Of a DNA stretch of 64,000 bases, positions 1-8,772 are shown piece by piece; within the stretch, counting starts at the first letter, position 1; each line of letters opens with the position of its first letter. The notes below the pieces were generated by a model. That model was not told the DNA's origin, ran no database searches, and was given only the letters and a program-made list of their open reading frames with translations. This DNA is from Pseudomonas sp. Teo4 (GTDB lineage Bacteria; Pseudomonadota; Gammaproteobacteria; Pseudomonadales; Pseudomonadaceae): the NCBI RefSeq assembly GCF_034387475.1, contig NZ_JAXCIL010000002.1, forward strand, positions 1 to 64,000, given 5' to 3'. The translations under genes and the position numbers were made by a program.

Positions 1-10
1 CGCCCTGCAC

Positions 11-253
11 TTAGATGCCATCACAAGACTCATCCAAGTCCCGCAATGTGATCTTCATTTCCCCAGGGAAACGCACTACCAGTTCAAGACTGGCGCCCAG
101 TATCTCAAGGTGCCTGCGCAACATCGATATAGGCATGTCTTCGATTCTGCCCTCACCAAATGAATCGCCATCAATGCCCAGTTGCCTTCGAAGCGCACCG
201 AGAGTCGCTTCGTCCATTGGATTCTCTTCATAACCCATGCCTGTCTCCGTCAT
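11..253 (-). CDS. Short XRE/HigA-like protein, HTH probably truncated
   Basis: This encodes 80 residues. The C-terminal half (MLRRHLEILGASLELVVRFP) resembles the end of HigA/XRE-type regulators, where the HTH is followed by a conserved helix and a final strand ending in a V-x-RFP motif. An N-terminal helix (LGALRRQLGI) is also recognisable. The stretch between them is about 15-20 residues shorter than in the family, so the classical helix-turn-helix looks missing. No toxin-like ORF is visible upstream, so it is an orphan here. It could be a decayed antitoxin, or a small regulator of another type. The family link is inference from pattern; coding potential is moderate. Confidence 0.45.
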   Translation of the reverse strand: MTETGMGYEENPMDEATLGALRRQLGIDGDSFGEGRIEDMPISMLRRHLEILGASLELVVRFPGEMKITLRDLDESCDGI

Positions 254-614
254 GTGAAAAATTTCCGTCCGAATCCTGGCCTTACGACCAACGTTGCGAT
301 AGCAGGTAGTTCAACGCCTGGAAGTAAGAATCGCACTACTTTTTCGTGCGAAATTTCCATGCTGGTAGTGATTAACACTGGCCAAATGCCGCCTCAGATG
401 GGAACCTTTACACCCACGGAGACGTCCACTCCCCTGCCACCCGCTTCGGCCGGGACTGGTTTCATCAGCATTTTCGGGCCCGACGGGGTTCGGCTCATGG
501 CGTGACTGCTGCCTTCGGCAAGCACCACGCTGCTACTCGCGACCACACTGCCTGCCGCCAGGAATGGCCGGCCGCCACGGGAGTGTGTTCGCCGACTACA
601 CAAGGAGTCCGCCT
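254..614. other. Gene-free stretch upstream of the osmoprotectant operon
   Basis: I see no convincing gene in these 361 bases; the small ORFs here look like chance frames. A dyad is present: CACTAC at 334-339 faces GTAGTG at 365-370, with the smaller palindrome TTCGTGCGAA (343-352) between them. This lies between the XRE-like gene and the transporter operon and could be an operator for either. An AAGGAG Shine-Dalgarno at 602-607 closes the stretch. Confidence 0.4.
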
Positions 615-1328
615 GTGGCTGCACGCTACGGAAAAGGGCTGTTGGGATGGGCCGCCGTGCTCGTCATCCTGGCCCTGCTGGTCCACTGGATCGGCATCGA
701 CACGATCGCGCGATATCGCGACGATCTTGGGTTTTATCTGCAAGCGCACCTGGTACTGGTGCTGGCTTCGATGGCGGCGGCGTTGGCCGTGGGCATCCCC
801 GCTGGCATTGCCCTGAGTCGACCGCACCGGGTCGACAAAGCCGAGCGCTTCATGCAGTTCTTCAACGTTGGCAACACCATTCCCCCTCTGGCCGTTCTGG
901 CCATCGCGCTCAGTATCCTGGGCATCGGCGCTGGTCCCGCGATCTTCGCGCTGTTTCTCGCCTCCCTCCTGCCTATCGTGCGCAACACCTACGAAGGCCT
1001 GAAGAACGTCCCCGCCTCACTCAAGGAAGCCGCCACCGGCATTGGAATGACCCCGCGCCAGCAGCTCTGGCAGGTGGAGCTGCCCAATGCCATGCCGATC
1101 ATCGTCGGTGGTGTGCGCGTGGCCCTGGCACTGAACGTGGGCACCGCGCCGCTGGCATTCCTGATCGGCGCCAACAGCCTGGGCAGCCTGATCTTCCCTG
1201 GCATCGCCCTGAACAACCAGCCTCAGCTGCTACTGGGCGCCGCCTGCACGGCGCTTCTGGCGTTGGCACTGGATACCGCGGTGAGTTTCTCCAGCAAGCG
1301 CTGGCTGGAACGTGGCCTGGCCCGATAA
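615..1328 (+). CDS. Osmoprotectant (betaine/carnitine/choline) ABC permease 1
   Basis: This is an inner-membrane permease of the OpuCB/OsmW type (BPD_transp_1 fold), 237 residues. The EAA loop reads KEAATGIGMTPRQQLWQVELP, the surface that docks on the ATPase. About five or six hydrophobic segments are seen, beginning LGWAAVLVILALL. I chose GTG at 615 because AAGGAG (602-607) sits 7 bases upstream; the in-frame ATG at 564 has no such site. It is the first gene of an operon with the binding protein, a second permease and the ATPase. Substrate is inferred from family and operon; betaine, choline or carnitine are all possible. Confidence 0.85.
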   Translation: MAARYGKGLLGWAAVLVILALLVHWIGIDTIARYRDDLGFYLQAHLVLVLASMAAALAVGIPAGIALSRPHRVDKAERFMQFFNVGNTIPPLAVLAIALSILGIGAGPAIFALFLASLLPIVRNTYEGLKNVPASLKEAATGIGMTPRQQLWQVELPNAMPIIVGGVRVALALNVGTAPLAFLIGANSLGSLIFPGIALNNQPQLLLGAACTALLALALDTAVSFSSKRWLERGLAR

Positions 1329-1341
1329 CGAGAGGGACCCC

Positions 1342-2253
1342 ATGAAGAAGACAATCGCCTTGCTGCTGGGCGCGGCCTTGCTGTTCGCAGGATTTGCCCA
1401 GGCAGCGGACAAACCGCTGATCCGCATCGGTGCGCGCGTGTTCACCGAACAGACCGTGCTGGCCGAGATCACCGCCCAGTATCTGCGCGCCAACGGCTTC
1501 GATGTACGCGTGACCACCGGCCTTGGCAGCAGCATTGCGCGCCAGGCCCAGGAAACCGGCCAGCTCGACCTGATGTGGGAGTACACCGGGGTCTCGCTGG
1601 TGTCCTACAACCACATCGACCAACGCATGCCCAGCGCCGAGGCCACCTACGCCAAGGTCAAAGAGCTGGACGCGAAGAAGGGCCTGGTCTGGTTGACGCC
1701 ATCGAAGTTCAGCAACACCTACGCATTGGCCTTGCCACGCAAGGTGGCGCAAGCGTACCCGCAGGTCACCAATATCTCCGACCTCAACAAGGTTCTGCGC
1801 GCTGAAAGCGAACGCAGCCACCTGGTGGCCCTGGATACCGAGTTCGCCAACCGTCCAGACGGCCTGGTCGGCCTCAAGCAGATGTACGACCTGCAAGTCG
1901 GCCGCTCGAACATTCGCCAGATGGACGCAGGGCTGGTCTACACCGCCTTGCGCAACAACCAGGTGTTCACAGGCCTGGTCTACACCACCGACGGCCGCCT
2001 GAGCGCCTTCGACCTGAAGCTGCTGGAAGACGACAAGCACTACTTCCCCGACTACACCGCCGCCCCCGTGGTGCGCAAGGCCGTGCTCGACGCCAACCCA
2101 AGGTTGGCCACGCTGCTCAAACCTCTGGCCGAGCAACTGGATGATGAAACCATGCGCCAGCTCAACGCCAAGGTGGATGTGGAACACCAGAACCCCAACT
2201 CCGTGGCCGCTGCGTTCCTGCGCGAACACCCACTCAAGGAGGTGCAGCCATGA
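1342..2253 (+). CDS. Osmoprotectant ABC transporter substrate-binding protein (OsmF/OpuCC type)
   Basis: This is a periplasmic binding protein of the OpuAC family, 303 residues. A Sec signal peptide (KKTIALLLGAALLFAGFAQA) ends at an AQA/A site. The mature part starts with the family-typical I-R-I-GARVFTEQTVLAEI, and contains GLGSSIARQA and DLMWEYTG, segments that line the ligand cleft in this family. The ATG at 1342 follows GAGAGGG. It lies 13 bases after the first permease and overlaps the second by ATGA. Solute binding, probably a quaternary ammonium compound, is inferred from family. Confidence 0.88.
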   Translation: MKKTIALLLGAALLFAGFAQAADKPLIRIGARVFTEQTVLAEITAQYLRANGFDVRVTTGLGSSIARQAQETGQLDLMWEYTGVSLVSYNHIDQRMPSAEATYAKVKELDAKKGLVWLTPSKFSNTYALALPRKVAQAYPQVTNISDLNKVLRAESERSHLVALDTEFANRPDGLVGLKQMYDLQVGRSNIRQMDAGLVYTALRNNQVFTGLVYTTDGRLSAFDLKLLEDDKHYFPDYTAAPVVRKAVLDANPRLATLLKPLAEQLDDETMRQLNAKVDVEHQNPNSVAAAFLREHPLKEVQP

Positions 2254-2903
2254 ACCTGCTCGATACCTTCGCCCACCTCGACTGGGCCCAGGTGCTGCAA
2301 CTGACCTGGCAGCACATCATGCTGGTCGGCGTCGCGGTGGGGTTGGCGATCATCGTCGGCGTGCCGCTGGGCATCCTGATGACCCGCTTCCCCGCCGTTG
2401 CCGGCCCTTTGCAAGCCAGCGCCACGGTGCTGCTGACCATTCCATCGATCGCCCTGTTCGGCCTGTTGCTGCCGTTCTATTCCAAGTTCGGCCAGGGGCT
2501 CGGCCCTTTGCCGGCGATCACGGCCGTGTTCCTTTATTCGCTGCTGCCGATTCTGCGCAACACCTACCTGGCCCTGACCAACGTCGAGCCGGGCATCCGT
2601 GAAGCCGCCAGAGGCATCGGCATGACCTTCGGCCAGCGCCTGCGCATGGTCGAACTGCCCATCGCGGTGCCGGTGATTCTCGCCGGTGTACGCACCGCCG
2701 TGGTCATGAACATCGGCGTCATGACCATCGCCGCCACCATCGGTGCTGGCGGCCTCGGCGTGCTCATCCTCACCTCCATCAGCCGCAGCGACATGTCGAT
2801 GCTGCTGGTCGGCGCTGTGCTGGTCAGCCTGCTGGCGATCATCGCCGACCTGCTCCTGCAAATCCTGCAACGTGCCCTGACTCCAGAAGGACTGCGCTCA
2901 TGA
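2250..2903 (+). CDS. Osmoprotectant ABC permease 2
   Basis: A second BPD_transp_1 inner-membrane permease, 217 residues. It carries an EAA loop REAARGIGMTFGQRLRMVELP near the middle and ends in the typical GGLGVLILTSI-type segment. It starts within the last four bases of the binding-protein gene and overlaps the ATPase gene by four bases, implying translational coupling. It is similar to but distinct from permease 1, so the transporter probably uses a permease heterodimer. Confidence 0.88.
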   Translation: MNLLDTFAHLDWAQVLQLTWQHIMLVGVAVGLAIIVGVPLGILMTRFPAVAGPLQASATVLLTIPSIALFGLLLPFYSKFGQGLGPLPAITAVFLYSLLPILRNTYLALTNVEPGIREAARGIGMTFGQRLRMVELPIAVPVILAGVRTAVVMNIGVMTIAATIGAGGLGVLILTSISRSDMSMLLVGAVLVSLLAIIADLLLQILQRALTPEGLRS

Positions 2904-4057
2904 TCGAACTCAAGAACCTCAGCAAGACCTTCAACGTGAACGGCAAGGACGTCAAAGCCGTCGACTCGGTAAGCCTCACCGTCAACGAAGGCGAGATCTG
3001 CGTGTTCCTTGGCCCTTCTGGTTGCGGCAAGAGCACCACGCTGAAGATGATCAACCGCCTGATCACCCCAACTTCCGGCCAGGTGTTCATCAACGGCGAA
3101 GACACCAGCGCACTGGACGAAGTGACCCTGCGCCGCCACATCGGTTACGTGATCCAGCAGATCGGCTTGTTCCCCAACATGACCATCGAGGAAAACATCA
3201 CCGTGGTCCCGCGCCTGCTCGGCTGGGACAAGCAAAAGTGCCACGAGCGCGCCCGCGAGCTGATGCACATGATCAAGCTCGAACCCAAACAGTACCTGCA
3301 GCGCTATCCCCGGGAGCTGTCCGGTGGACAGCAGCAGCGCATCGGCGTGATTCGCGCCCTGGCTGCCGAGGCGCCGGTGCTGTTGATGGATGAGCCGTTC
3401 GGCGCGGTCGACCCGATCAACCGCGAGATGATCCAGAACGAGTTCTTCGAGATGCAACGGGCGCTGAACAAGACCGTGATCATGGTCAGCCATGACATCG
3501 ACGAAGCCATCAAGCTGGGCGACAAGATCGCCATCTTCCGCGCTGGCAAGCTGTTGCAGCTGGACCATCCGGATACCCTGCTGGCCCATCCGGTCGACGA
3601 TTTCGTCAGCAACTTCGTCGGCCAGGACAGCACCTTGAAACGCCTGTTGCTGGTGCGCGCCGAAGATGCGGCGGACAACGCGCCTTCGGTGAGCCCCGAG
3701 ACGCCGGTGGGCGACGCGCTGGAATTGCTGGACGAGCACGACCGTCGCTATGTGGTGGTAACCGATGCGGCGAACAAGGCGCTGGGGTATGTGCGTCGGC
3801 GTGACATGCATCGCCAGCAAGGCACGTGTGGCGAATTCCTGCGCCCTTTCAATGCCACGGCTTCCCATGACGAGCACCTGCGCATCCTGTTATCGCGGAT
3901 GTACGAGTTCAACCGGGCGTGGTTGCCGGTGCTGGATGCCGAGCAGGTGTTCCTGGGTGAGGTGACTCAGGAATCGATTGCGGCTTATCTGAGTTCGGGG
4001 AGGTCGCGGGGGGCGAAGACCAGCATCGTTTCGCCGGCTGAGGCAGTGGCCTCTTAA
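2900..4057 (+). CDS. Osmoprotectant ABC transporter ATP-binding protein with CBS domains
   Basis: The ATPase has 385 residues. Walker A GPSGCGKST is at about 38-46, the ABC signature LSGGQQQR at about 140-147, Walker B LLMDEPFGAVD at about 160 and the switch histidine in VSHDIDEA at about 197. After residue 260 comes a CBS-type region (GDALELLDEHDRRYVVV and a second half near the C-terminus). In OpuA/OpuC ATPases, CBS domains sense ionic strength or cyclic dinucleotides; the same role here is inference. Last gene of the operon; a GC hairpin and a REP doublet follow. Confidence 0.9.
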   Translation: MIELKNLSKTFNVNGKDVKAVDSVSLTVNEGEICVFLGPSGCGKSTTLKMINRLITPTSGQVFINGEDTSALDEVTLRRHIGYVIQQIGLFPNMTIEENITVVPRLLGWDKQKCHERARELMHMIKLEPKQYLQRYPRELSGGQQQRIGVIRALAAEAPVLLMDEPFGAVDPINREMIQNEFFEMQRALNKTVIMVSHDIDEAIKLGDKIAIFRAGKLLQLDHPDTLLAHPVDDFVSNFVGQDSTLKRLLLVRAEDAADNAPSVSPETPVGDALELLDEHDRRYVVVTDAANKALGYVRRRDMHRQQGTCGEFLRPFNATASHDEHLRILLSRMYEFNRAWLPVLDAEQVFLGEVTQESIAAYLSSGRSRGAKTSIVSPAEAVAS

Positions 4058-4063
4058 GCGCCG

Positions 4064-4080
4064 GGGGCGCTTTGCGCCCC
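4064..4080. terminator. GC hairpin after the osmoprotectant operon
   Basis: GGGGCGC-TTT-GCGCCCC forms a 7-bp GC stem 6 bases after the ATPase stop codon. There is no T-run, so it may only slow polymerase or protect the 3' end together with the adjoining REP doublet. Confidence 0.4.
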
Positions 4081-4165
4081 AATCGCCGGCAAGCCGGCTC
4101 CCACAGGTTCGGCGCCGACCTCAAGGCATGCGCTGTACCTGTGGGAGCCGGCTTGCCGGCGATTG
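4080..4165. repeat. REP doublet (inverted pair)
   Basis: Two inverted 29-base arms (4080-4108 and 4137-4165) carry the core GCCGGCAAGCCGGCTCCCACA and its complement, separated by 28 bases. This is a pseudomonad REP pair between the convergent ends of the osmoprotectant operon and fecA. Confidence 0.85.
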
Positions 4166-4179
4166 GGATGCAACAAATG

Positions 4180-6609
4180 TCAGAACCCTACACTGGCCTG
4201 CACATAGAAGGTGCGCGGCTCACCCACATAAATGCCGGCATTGTTGTCGCTGGAGCGGGTGAAGTACTGCTTGTCGAAGAGGTTCTTCACCCCCGCCGCC
4301 AGCTTCAGGTTCGACATCTGCGGCCCGAAGTCATAACCACCGCGGGCATGCCAGGTCACGTAACCCGGAATGTCGCCGTACTGCCCGTCAGCACTCGGCT
4401 CGGTGATGTAGTCACCGTTGAAACTACCATCGGCGTTGATCCCGGTGCCTGGCGCGCGCTGCTTGGACTGGGCGTAGGCATCCAGATTCCAGGTCCAGCG
4501 GTTGATTTCATAGCGCAGGCCGGCAGTGGCCACTTGGCGGGAGTAGAACGGCAAGTCGCGGCCCTTGAAGCCTGGAATTTCCCCTTCATAGGTAGCGCGG
4601 GTGTAGGTGAAACCTGCATTGGCCGACAACCCCTGCAGACGCGGGTCGAGGCCGGCCAGGTCATAACGCATCGATGCTTCGATACCTTGGTGCTTGGTCG
4701 CGCCCAGGTTGGTCCAGCCCACATCGTTGCTGATGTACTGCAGCTCATCATCGAAGTCGATGTAGAACGCCGTCAGTTCGCCTGCAAAGCCGCCGTTGTC
4801 ATAACGTGTACCGATCTCGTAGGTCTTGGCCTTTTCCGGCTCCAGGCCATTGGCGGTGCTGTTGCCGGTGCCGCCCTGACCCAGCTGGAAGTACTGCAGG
4901 CTGCCGAACGATGTTTCGTAGTTGGCGAACACCTTCCAGGCGTCGGAGATGTGGTACATCACGCTGAGCGATGGCAGTGGCTCGTTGCTGGTGATGCTGC
5001 GGTTCTTCTCAGCCACCGGCTTGCCGTTGGCACCGATCACCGGGCGATCACGCCAGTCGGTGTTGATGTGCTCGAAGCGGATGCCGGGGGTAATGGTCCA
5101 GTTGCCGACGTCGATCTTGTCGTCGATGTAGTAGGCGCTGGCCTCGGTGCCACCGCTGCGGTCCTGGAACACATGGCCGTCGGAACCCGGAATCGGCGTG
5201 GGCACGTTGTCGACCAGGCCCAGACGCGTGGACTGCTCGCGCATGGCCTCTTTCAGGTAGCGGTAACCCACGCTGACTTCCTGGGTGGTGGGGCCGGCGA
5301 AGAAGATCCGGGACACACGCGGCTCGATGGCGAAGGTGTGGTAGTTGCGCGGGTAGGAAGACAAGGTCTTCATGTCGCGCGAGGCAATCGCACTGCCACG
5401 GAAACTGTCGGTGTAGTACGTCAGCACTTCGAACTGGGTGGCATCGTCGATCTGGCGCAGCCACTTGAACGACACGTCCTTGCGCCGGCCAGAGAAGTAG
5501 TCGTAGTCACGTACCGACTGGAACGGGTTCTGGTCGTACTGCGCCTGGGTCAGGCCACCGGGCATGTCGGCACGGCCATCGTAGTAGTGGAAGTTCAGCC
5601 AGAACTCGTCACTGTCGGTCGGCGCCCAGTGGGTCTTGAGGATGACATCGTCGATGTCATTGCCGTTGTTGCTTTCGCGGTAGCCGTTGCCGTTCACCCC
5701 GGTGTACAGCAACGCAACGCCCATGCCGTTGTCTGCTGTACCGCCGACGAACGCCGACTCGGTGTGCTTCCAACCGCCATGCTGCGAGGTTTCCAGGGTA
5801 GTGGACAACTCGGCCGAGGCCTTCTCGGGAATCGCCCGGGTCACGAAGTTGATCACCCCACCGACGTTCTGCGGGCCATAACGCACCGAGCCTGCGCCAC
5901 GGACCACGTCGATGCTGTCGAGGTTGCCCGAGGAAATCGGCGCCATGGACAGCTGCGGCTGACCATATGGGGCGAAGGCCGCCGGAATGCCGTCGATAAG
6001 CACAGTCGAACGGGGCGACAGGCGCGAGGTCAGGCCGCGTACACCAACGTTCAGCGACAGGTCGCTGCCGCCAGTGCCGTTGGAGTCCTGAACCTGCACG
6101 CCAGGGATGCCACGCAGTGCGTCACGCACGTTCATCGTGCCCTTTTCCACCATCGCCTCGCGGCGCACCACCGTGCGCGCGCCGGGGTGGTTCTGCACCA
6201 CGCTCTGCTGGGCATCACCCAGCCAGTCACCCACCACCTTCACATCGGTAGGGGCCAGTTCCAGGCTGCCGGTGGTCAGGGTGCCAGCGGTCTCGGCCGG
6301 TTTCACCACCACGGTGTCCTGGGACATCTCATAGGTCAGCCCGCTGCCTTGCAGCAACTGCTGCAACGCTTGCTCCGGTGCCAGGTTGCCGGACACCGCC
6401 GGGGCCTGCTTGCCGGCCACCAGCTCAGGGCTGAAGAACAGCTGCAGGCTGGTCTGCTGGCCCAATTGGCTCAGCGCCGACGCCAACGGCTGGGCCTGGA
6501 TCTGGATTGCGGCGGTGGCCTGTTCGGCATGGCTGTTGACGGCCACGGCGCTGACCGCCAGGGCCAGCGCCAGAGCGCGGAAGCGAGGGAATGGCTTGTT
6601 GTTGTTCAC
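4180..6609 (-). CDS. fecA: TonB-dependent ferric dicitrate receptor FecA
   Basis: An outer-membrane receptor and signal transducer of 809 residues. A signal peptide ends at SHA; an STN signalling domain (about 33-85, IQAQPLASALSQLGQQTSLQ) contacts the FecR anti-sigma factor. The plug then has DVKVVGDWLGDAQQ, ATVLIDGIP-type and APYGQPQLSMAP motifs, very close to E. coli FecA. The 22-strand barrel ends in F. The start is GTG. It lies downstream of fecI-fecR on the same strand with a 108-base gap. Function: binds ferric citrate, signals its presence inward and imports it with TonB energy. The citrate substrate is inferred from strong similarity to FecA in the plug. Confidence 0.9.
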   Translation of the reverse strand: MNNNKPFPRFRALALALAVSAVAVNSHAEQATAAIQIQAQPLASALSQLGQQTSLQLFFSPELVAGKQAPAVSGNLAPEQALQQLLQGSGLTYEMSQDTVVVKPAETAGTLTTGSLELAPTDVKVVGDWLGDAQQSVVQNHPGARTVVRREAMVEKGTMNVRDALRGIPGVQVQDSNGTGGSDLSLNVGVRGLTSRLSPRSTVLIDGIPAAFAPYGQPQLSMAPISSGNLDSIDVVRGAGSVRYGPQNVGGVINFVTRAIPEKASAELSTTLETSQHGGWKHTESAFVGGTADNGMGVALLYTGVNGNGYRESNNGNDIDDVILKTHWAPTDSDEFWLNFHYYDGRADMPGGLTQAQYDQNPFQSVRDYDYFSGRRKDVSFKWLRQIDDATQFEVLTYYTDSFRGSAIASRDMKTLSSYPRNYHTFAIEPRVSRIFFAGPTTQEVSVGYRYLKEAMREQSTRLGLVDNVPTPIPGSDGHVFQDRSGGTEASAYYIDDKIDVGNWTITPGIRFEHINTDWRDRPVIGANGKPVAEKNRSITSNEPLPSLSVMYHISDAWKVFANYETSFGSLQYFQLGQGGTGNSTANGLEPEKAKTYEIGTRYDNGGFAGELTAFYIDFDDELQYISNDVGWTNLGATKHQGIEASMRYDLAGLDPRLQGLSANAGFTYTRATYEGEIPGFKGRDLPFYSRQVATAGLRYEINRWTWNLDAYAQSKQRAPGTGINADGSFNGDYITEPSADGQYGDIPGYVTWHARGGYDFGPQMSNLKLAAGVKNLFDKQYFTRSSDNNAGIYVGEPRTFYVQASVGF

Positions 6610-6717
6610 GTCTTCGAAGCATCCTGAAAGTCGGGATAAACGCCAACCGCATGCAAATGAAAATGCTTGGCAGTTGCAGCTGGCGGGGAAGACGAACGAG
6701 CGAAAAAAAACCTGAAT

Positions 6718-7701
6718 TTATTTTGCGATTATTTCTCGGGAACCGTCTTCGTGGGTCTTGATGGCCACTGGCAGGATGCTCGGCAAGGCCCGCAGCAACG
6801 CGTCGGTGTCGTCGGTGCTGAAGGTACTGGACAAGCGCAGGCCGGCGACCTTGCCAGGGGCGACACGCAGTGGTTGGACACGGTAACGGGACACTTCTGC
6901 CACCACTTCGGCCAAGGTTGCGTTGTCGAACACCAGCTTGCCCTGGCGCCAGGCCGTCAGCGCAGCCGCATTGACCGCGTAAGGCCCGGCCACCTTGCCC
7001 TGCGCATCGATGGACGAGCCTTGCCCTGCAGTCAATTGCGCCAGTGACGCATCACGGCCCTGCACACGCACCGAGCCTTGCTCGACAGCCACGCGGGTAA
7101 GCGCCGGGTCCAGGCGCACGTCGAAACGGGTACCAGTGACGGTCACGCTGCCTTGGGCGGTGTCGACCACGAATGGCCGGCTGGTGTCGTGAGCCACCGT
7201 GAACATCGCCTCGCCGGCTTCCAGCACGATGTGCCTGCGGCCAGCGCTGAAGGCCACCTGCAGGCGCGTGCCGCCATTGAGCTCAAGGTGCGAACCGTCG
7301 GGAAGGTCGACCTGACGGCGCTCGCCGAAGGCGGTCTGCAAGGAGTCCTGATGATTCAGGTGCTGATACTGCCAAGCACTCCAGCCCAGGCCCAGGGCCG
7401 CCACCGCCACACCGGCAGCCAATGCCTGGCGCAGGAATCCACGCCGTGGCAGCTGGCGTACCGGCTCCGGTTCGCACAAGGTCTGCAGCCGCTGTTGTGG
7501 GATGAAATCGGCAGCGCACCAGAGCCGCGCCAGCACCTCATACTCCTCGCGATGGCTAGGATGGGCCTCCAGCCAGGCCCGCAACTGGGCCATCAGCCCG
7601 GCATCTTGCGGCGCATCCTGCACGCGAGCGAACCATTCGGCCGCCTGGTCGCGGACGGTATCGGTGCCGTGCTGGTTCATCGAAAAGGTCTCCTGACTCA
7701 T
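6718..7701 (-). CDS. fecR: FecR-family anti-sigma regulator
   Basis: 327 residues. The N-terminal cytoplasmic DUF4880 part (RDQAAEWFARVQDAPQDAG) is followed by one membrane segment (FLRQALAAGVAVAALGLGW) and a periplasmic FecR domain (GERRQVDLPDGSHLELN). The C-terminal part probably meets the STN domain of FecA. Its start overlaps the fecI stop by ATGA, so the two are coupled. Role: relays ligand occupancy of FecA to the sigma factor FecI. The family assignment is firm; the partner is inferred from gene order. Confidence 0.9.
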   Translation of the reverse strand: MSQETFSMNQHGTDTVRDQAAEWFARVQDAPQDAGLMAQLRAWLEAHPSHREEYEVLARLWCAADFIPQQRLQTLCEPEPVRQLPRRGFLRQALAAGVAVAALGLGWSAWQYQHLNHQDSLQTAFGERRQVDLPDGSHLELNGGTRLQVAFSAGRRHIVLEAGEAMFTVAHDTSRPFVVDTAQGSVTVTGTRFDVRLDPALTRVAVEQGSVRVQGRDASLAQLTAGQGSSIDAQGKVAGPYAVNAAALTAWRQGKLVFDNATLAEVVAEVSRYRVQPLRVAPGKVAGLRLSSTFSTDDTDALLRALPSILPVAIKTHEDGSREIIAK

Positions 7702-8186
7702 CTTGCGGACACATCCAGGTGCTCACGCAAATGTCGGAGCGTGCGGATCATATACTTTTCGACCATGTTCTTGGTCAAACCCATGCGCTCGGCGATCTCG
7801 GCCTGGGTCAGGCCTTCGAGTTTCTGCCAGATGAAAACCCGACGGCAGTTGAGAGGAAGCTCGGCCAAGGCCCGCTCGACACTGTCGGCCAGTTCCAGGG
7901 CGTGCACATAGGCTTCGGGGTCGTCGCTGGACGCGACGCCCTCATCGAAGCTTTCCTGCTCCAGTTGCTGGCGTCGATCTTCGCGACGAAAACCGTCCAC
8001 TGCGATGTTGCGGGCGGTCTGGTGAAGATAGGCGCGTGGCTGATCGACCTGTTCACGCGTGTTCTCCAGAACCCGCACGAAGGCATCATGGGTAAGGTCC
8101 TCGGCCTGCTGACGACTGCGCAACTTGCGCGTCCAGGTGCCGATCAGCTCATGGTAGTGGTCGAGGAAGCCTTTATGTCCAGACAC
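7698..8186 (-). CDS. fecI: ECF sigma factor, FecI type
   Basis: 162 residues. Region 2 (RQQAEDLTHDAFVRVLE) and region 4 (NCRRVFIWQKLEGLTQAEIAERMGLTK, shown here only in part as LTQAEIAERMG) match iron-starvation ECF sigma factors. The start used is GTG at 8186; no strong Shine-Dalgarno is visible, so the start is uncertain. It is the first gene of fecI-fecR-fecA. A Fur-like box lies 35 bases upstream. Function: directs RNA polymerase to the fecA promoter when ferric citrate is sensed. Confidence 0.88.
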   Translation of the reverse strand: MSGHKGFLDHYHELIGTWTRKLRSRQQAEDLTHDAFVRVLENTREQVDQPRAYLHQTARNIAVDGFRREDRRQQLEQESFDEGVASSDDPEAYVHALELADSVERALAELPLNCRRVFIWQKLEGLTQAEIAERMGLTKNMVEKYMIRTLRHLREHLDVSAR

Positions 8187-8220
8187 GGTCAGGGTCGTCA
8201 GGGAGGCAGATGAGGGTGCG

Positions 8221-8239
8221 AATAGTAATGTTTCTCATC
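8221..8239 (-). promoter_or_regulatory. Predicted Fur box upstream of fecI
   Basis: On the - strand this reads GATGAGAAACATTACTATT, resembling the AT-rich Fur consensus GATAATGATAATCATTATC in its dyad layout. Placement 35 bases before fecI fits iron repression of the sigma factor gene. Prediction only. Confidence 0.5.
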
Positions 8240-8337
8240 AAACACAGCAAATCCGCCAGTCGGTAACAAAAAATTTATGGCTGATTTCATGCACGCGAGT
8301 GCCAGGAACATGTGGCCATAAATATGAACACCACCAC

Positions 8338-8411
8338 GCCCTTCGCGGGTAAACCCGCGCCCACCTGAATAGCGCAATCCCTGTGGGAGCGGGTTTACCC
8401 GCGAAGGGGTC
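8338..8411. repeat. REP doublet, second sequence type
   Basis: Inverted arms CTTCGCGGGTAAACCCGC (from 8341) and GCGGGTTTACCCGCGAAG (to about 8406) face each other. This is the TTCGCGGGTAAACCCGC REP type of P. putida, different from the CCGGCAAGCCGG type elsewhere in the window. Confidence 0.8.
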
Positions 8412-8532
8412 AACAACACCTATTCCACAATTTTTAACGCTTGCGCCCTCGCAGGGAACATCTGCCGGTCACACGAGTCGGTTATTCAGGTAACTGCTCG
8501 TCGATCCACGACGATCACGTCGGGATTGGCTG

Positions 8533-8561
8533 TTGATCTTGCTTTCTTCACGCCCTAAAGT
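8533..8561 (+). promoter_or_regulatory. Candidate sigma-70 promoter for speC
   Basis: TTGATC at 8533-8538 and TAAAGT at 8556-8561 are spaced 17 bases apart. Transcription from about 8568 would give a leader of roughly 200 bases before speC. Moderate match to consensus, not tested. Confidence 0.4.
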
Positions 8562-8772
8562 GCGCGCCGAACGTCCATGCTGGAAACGATCCATCCGGCT
8601 CAAGTACTGACGACGAGACAGCAAGGTCACCCGCCGCTCCGCTTCACGGGCACGGTTGACCTTTTTGCTTTCGGCGACATGCCTTGGGAAGTAGGCGAAC
8701 CAAAGTGGGGATACGGAGGACGTTCAGTTTGCAGCCACTTATCTATTCAGTTTGCCCATGGAGTCCCTGAGC
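8562..8772 (+). other. Long 5' leader of speC with attenuator-like hairpin
   Basis: This gene-free stretch between the candidate promoter and speC holds a possible stem AAGGTCA (8623-8629) with TGACCTT (8657-8663), an inner CCCG/CGGG pairing, and a short T-run (8662-8666). An ATG at 8577 opens a 76-codon frame that runs into speC, without a Shine-Dalgarno. A strong CGGAGGA at about 8714-8720 has no good start codon in the speC frame. These could be attenuation elements, or chance. Confidence 0.3.

Noticed and set aside
4072..6627. An 851-codon + strand frame opposite fecA
   Set aside because: It covers fecA exactly and begins in a REP element. No ribosome site or motif.
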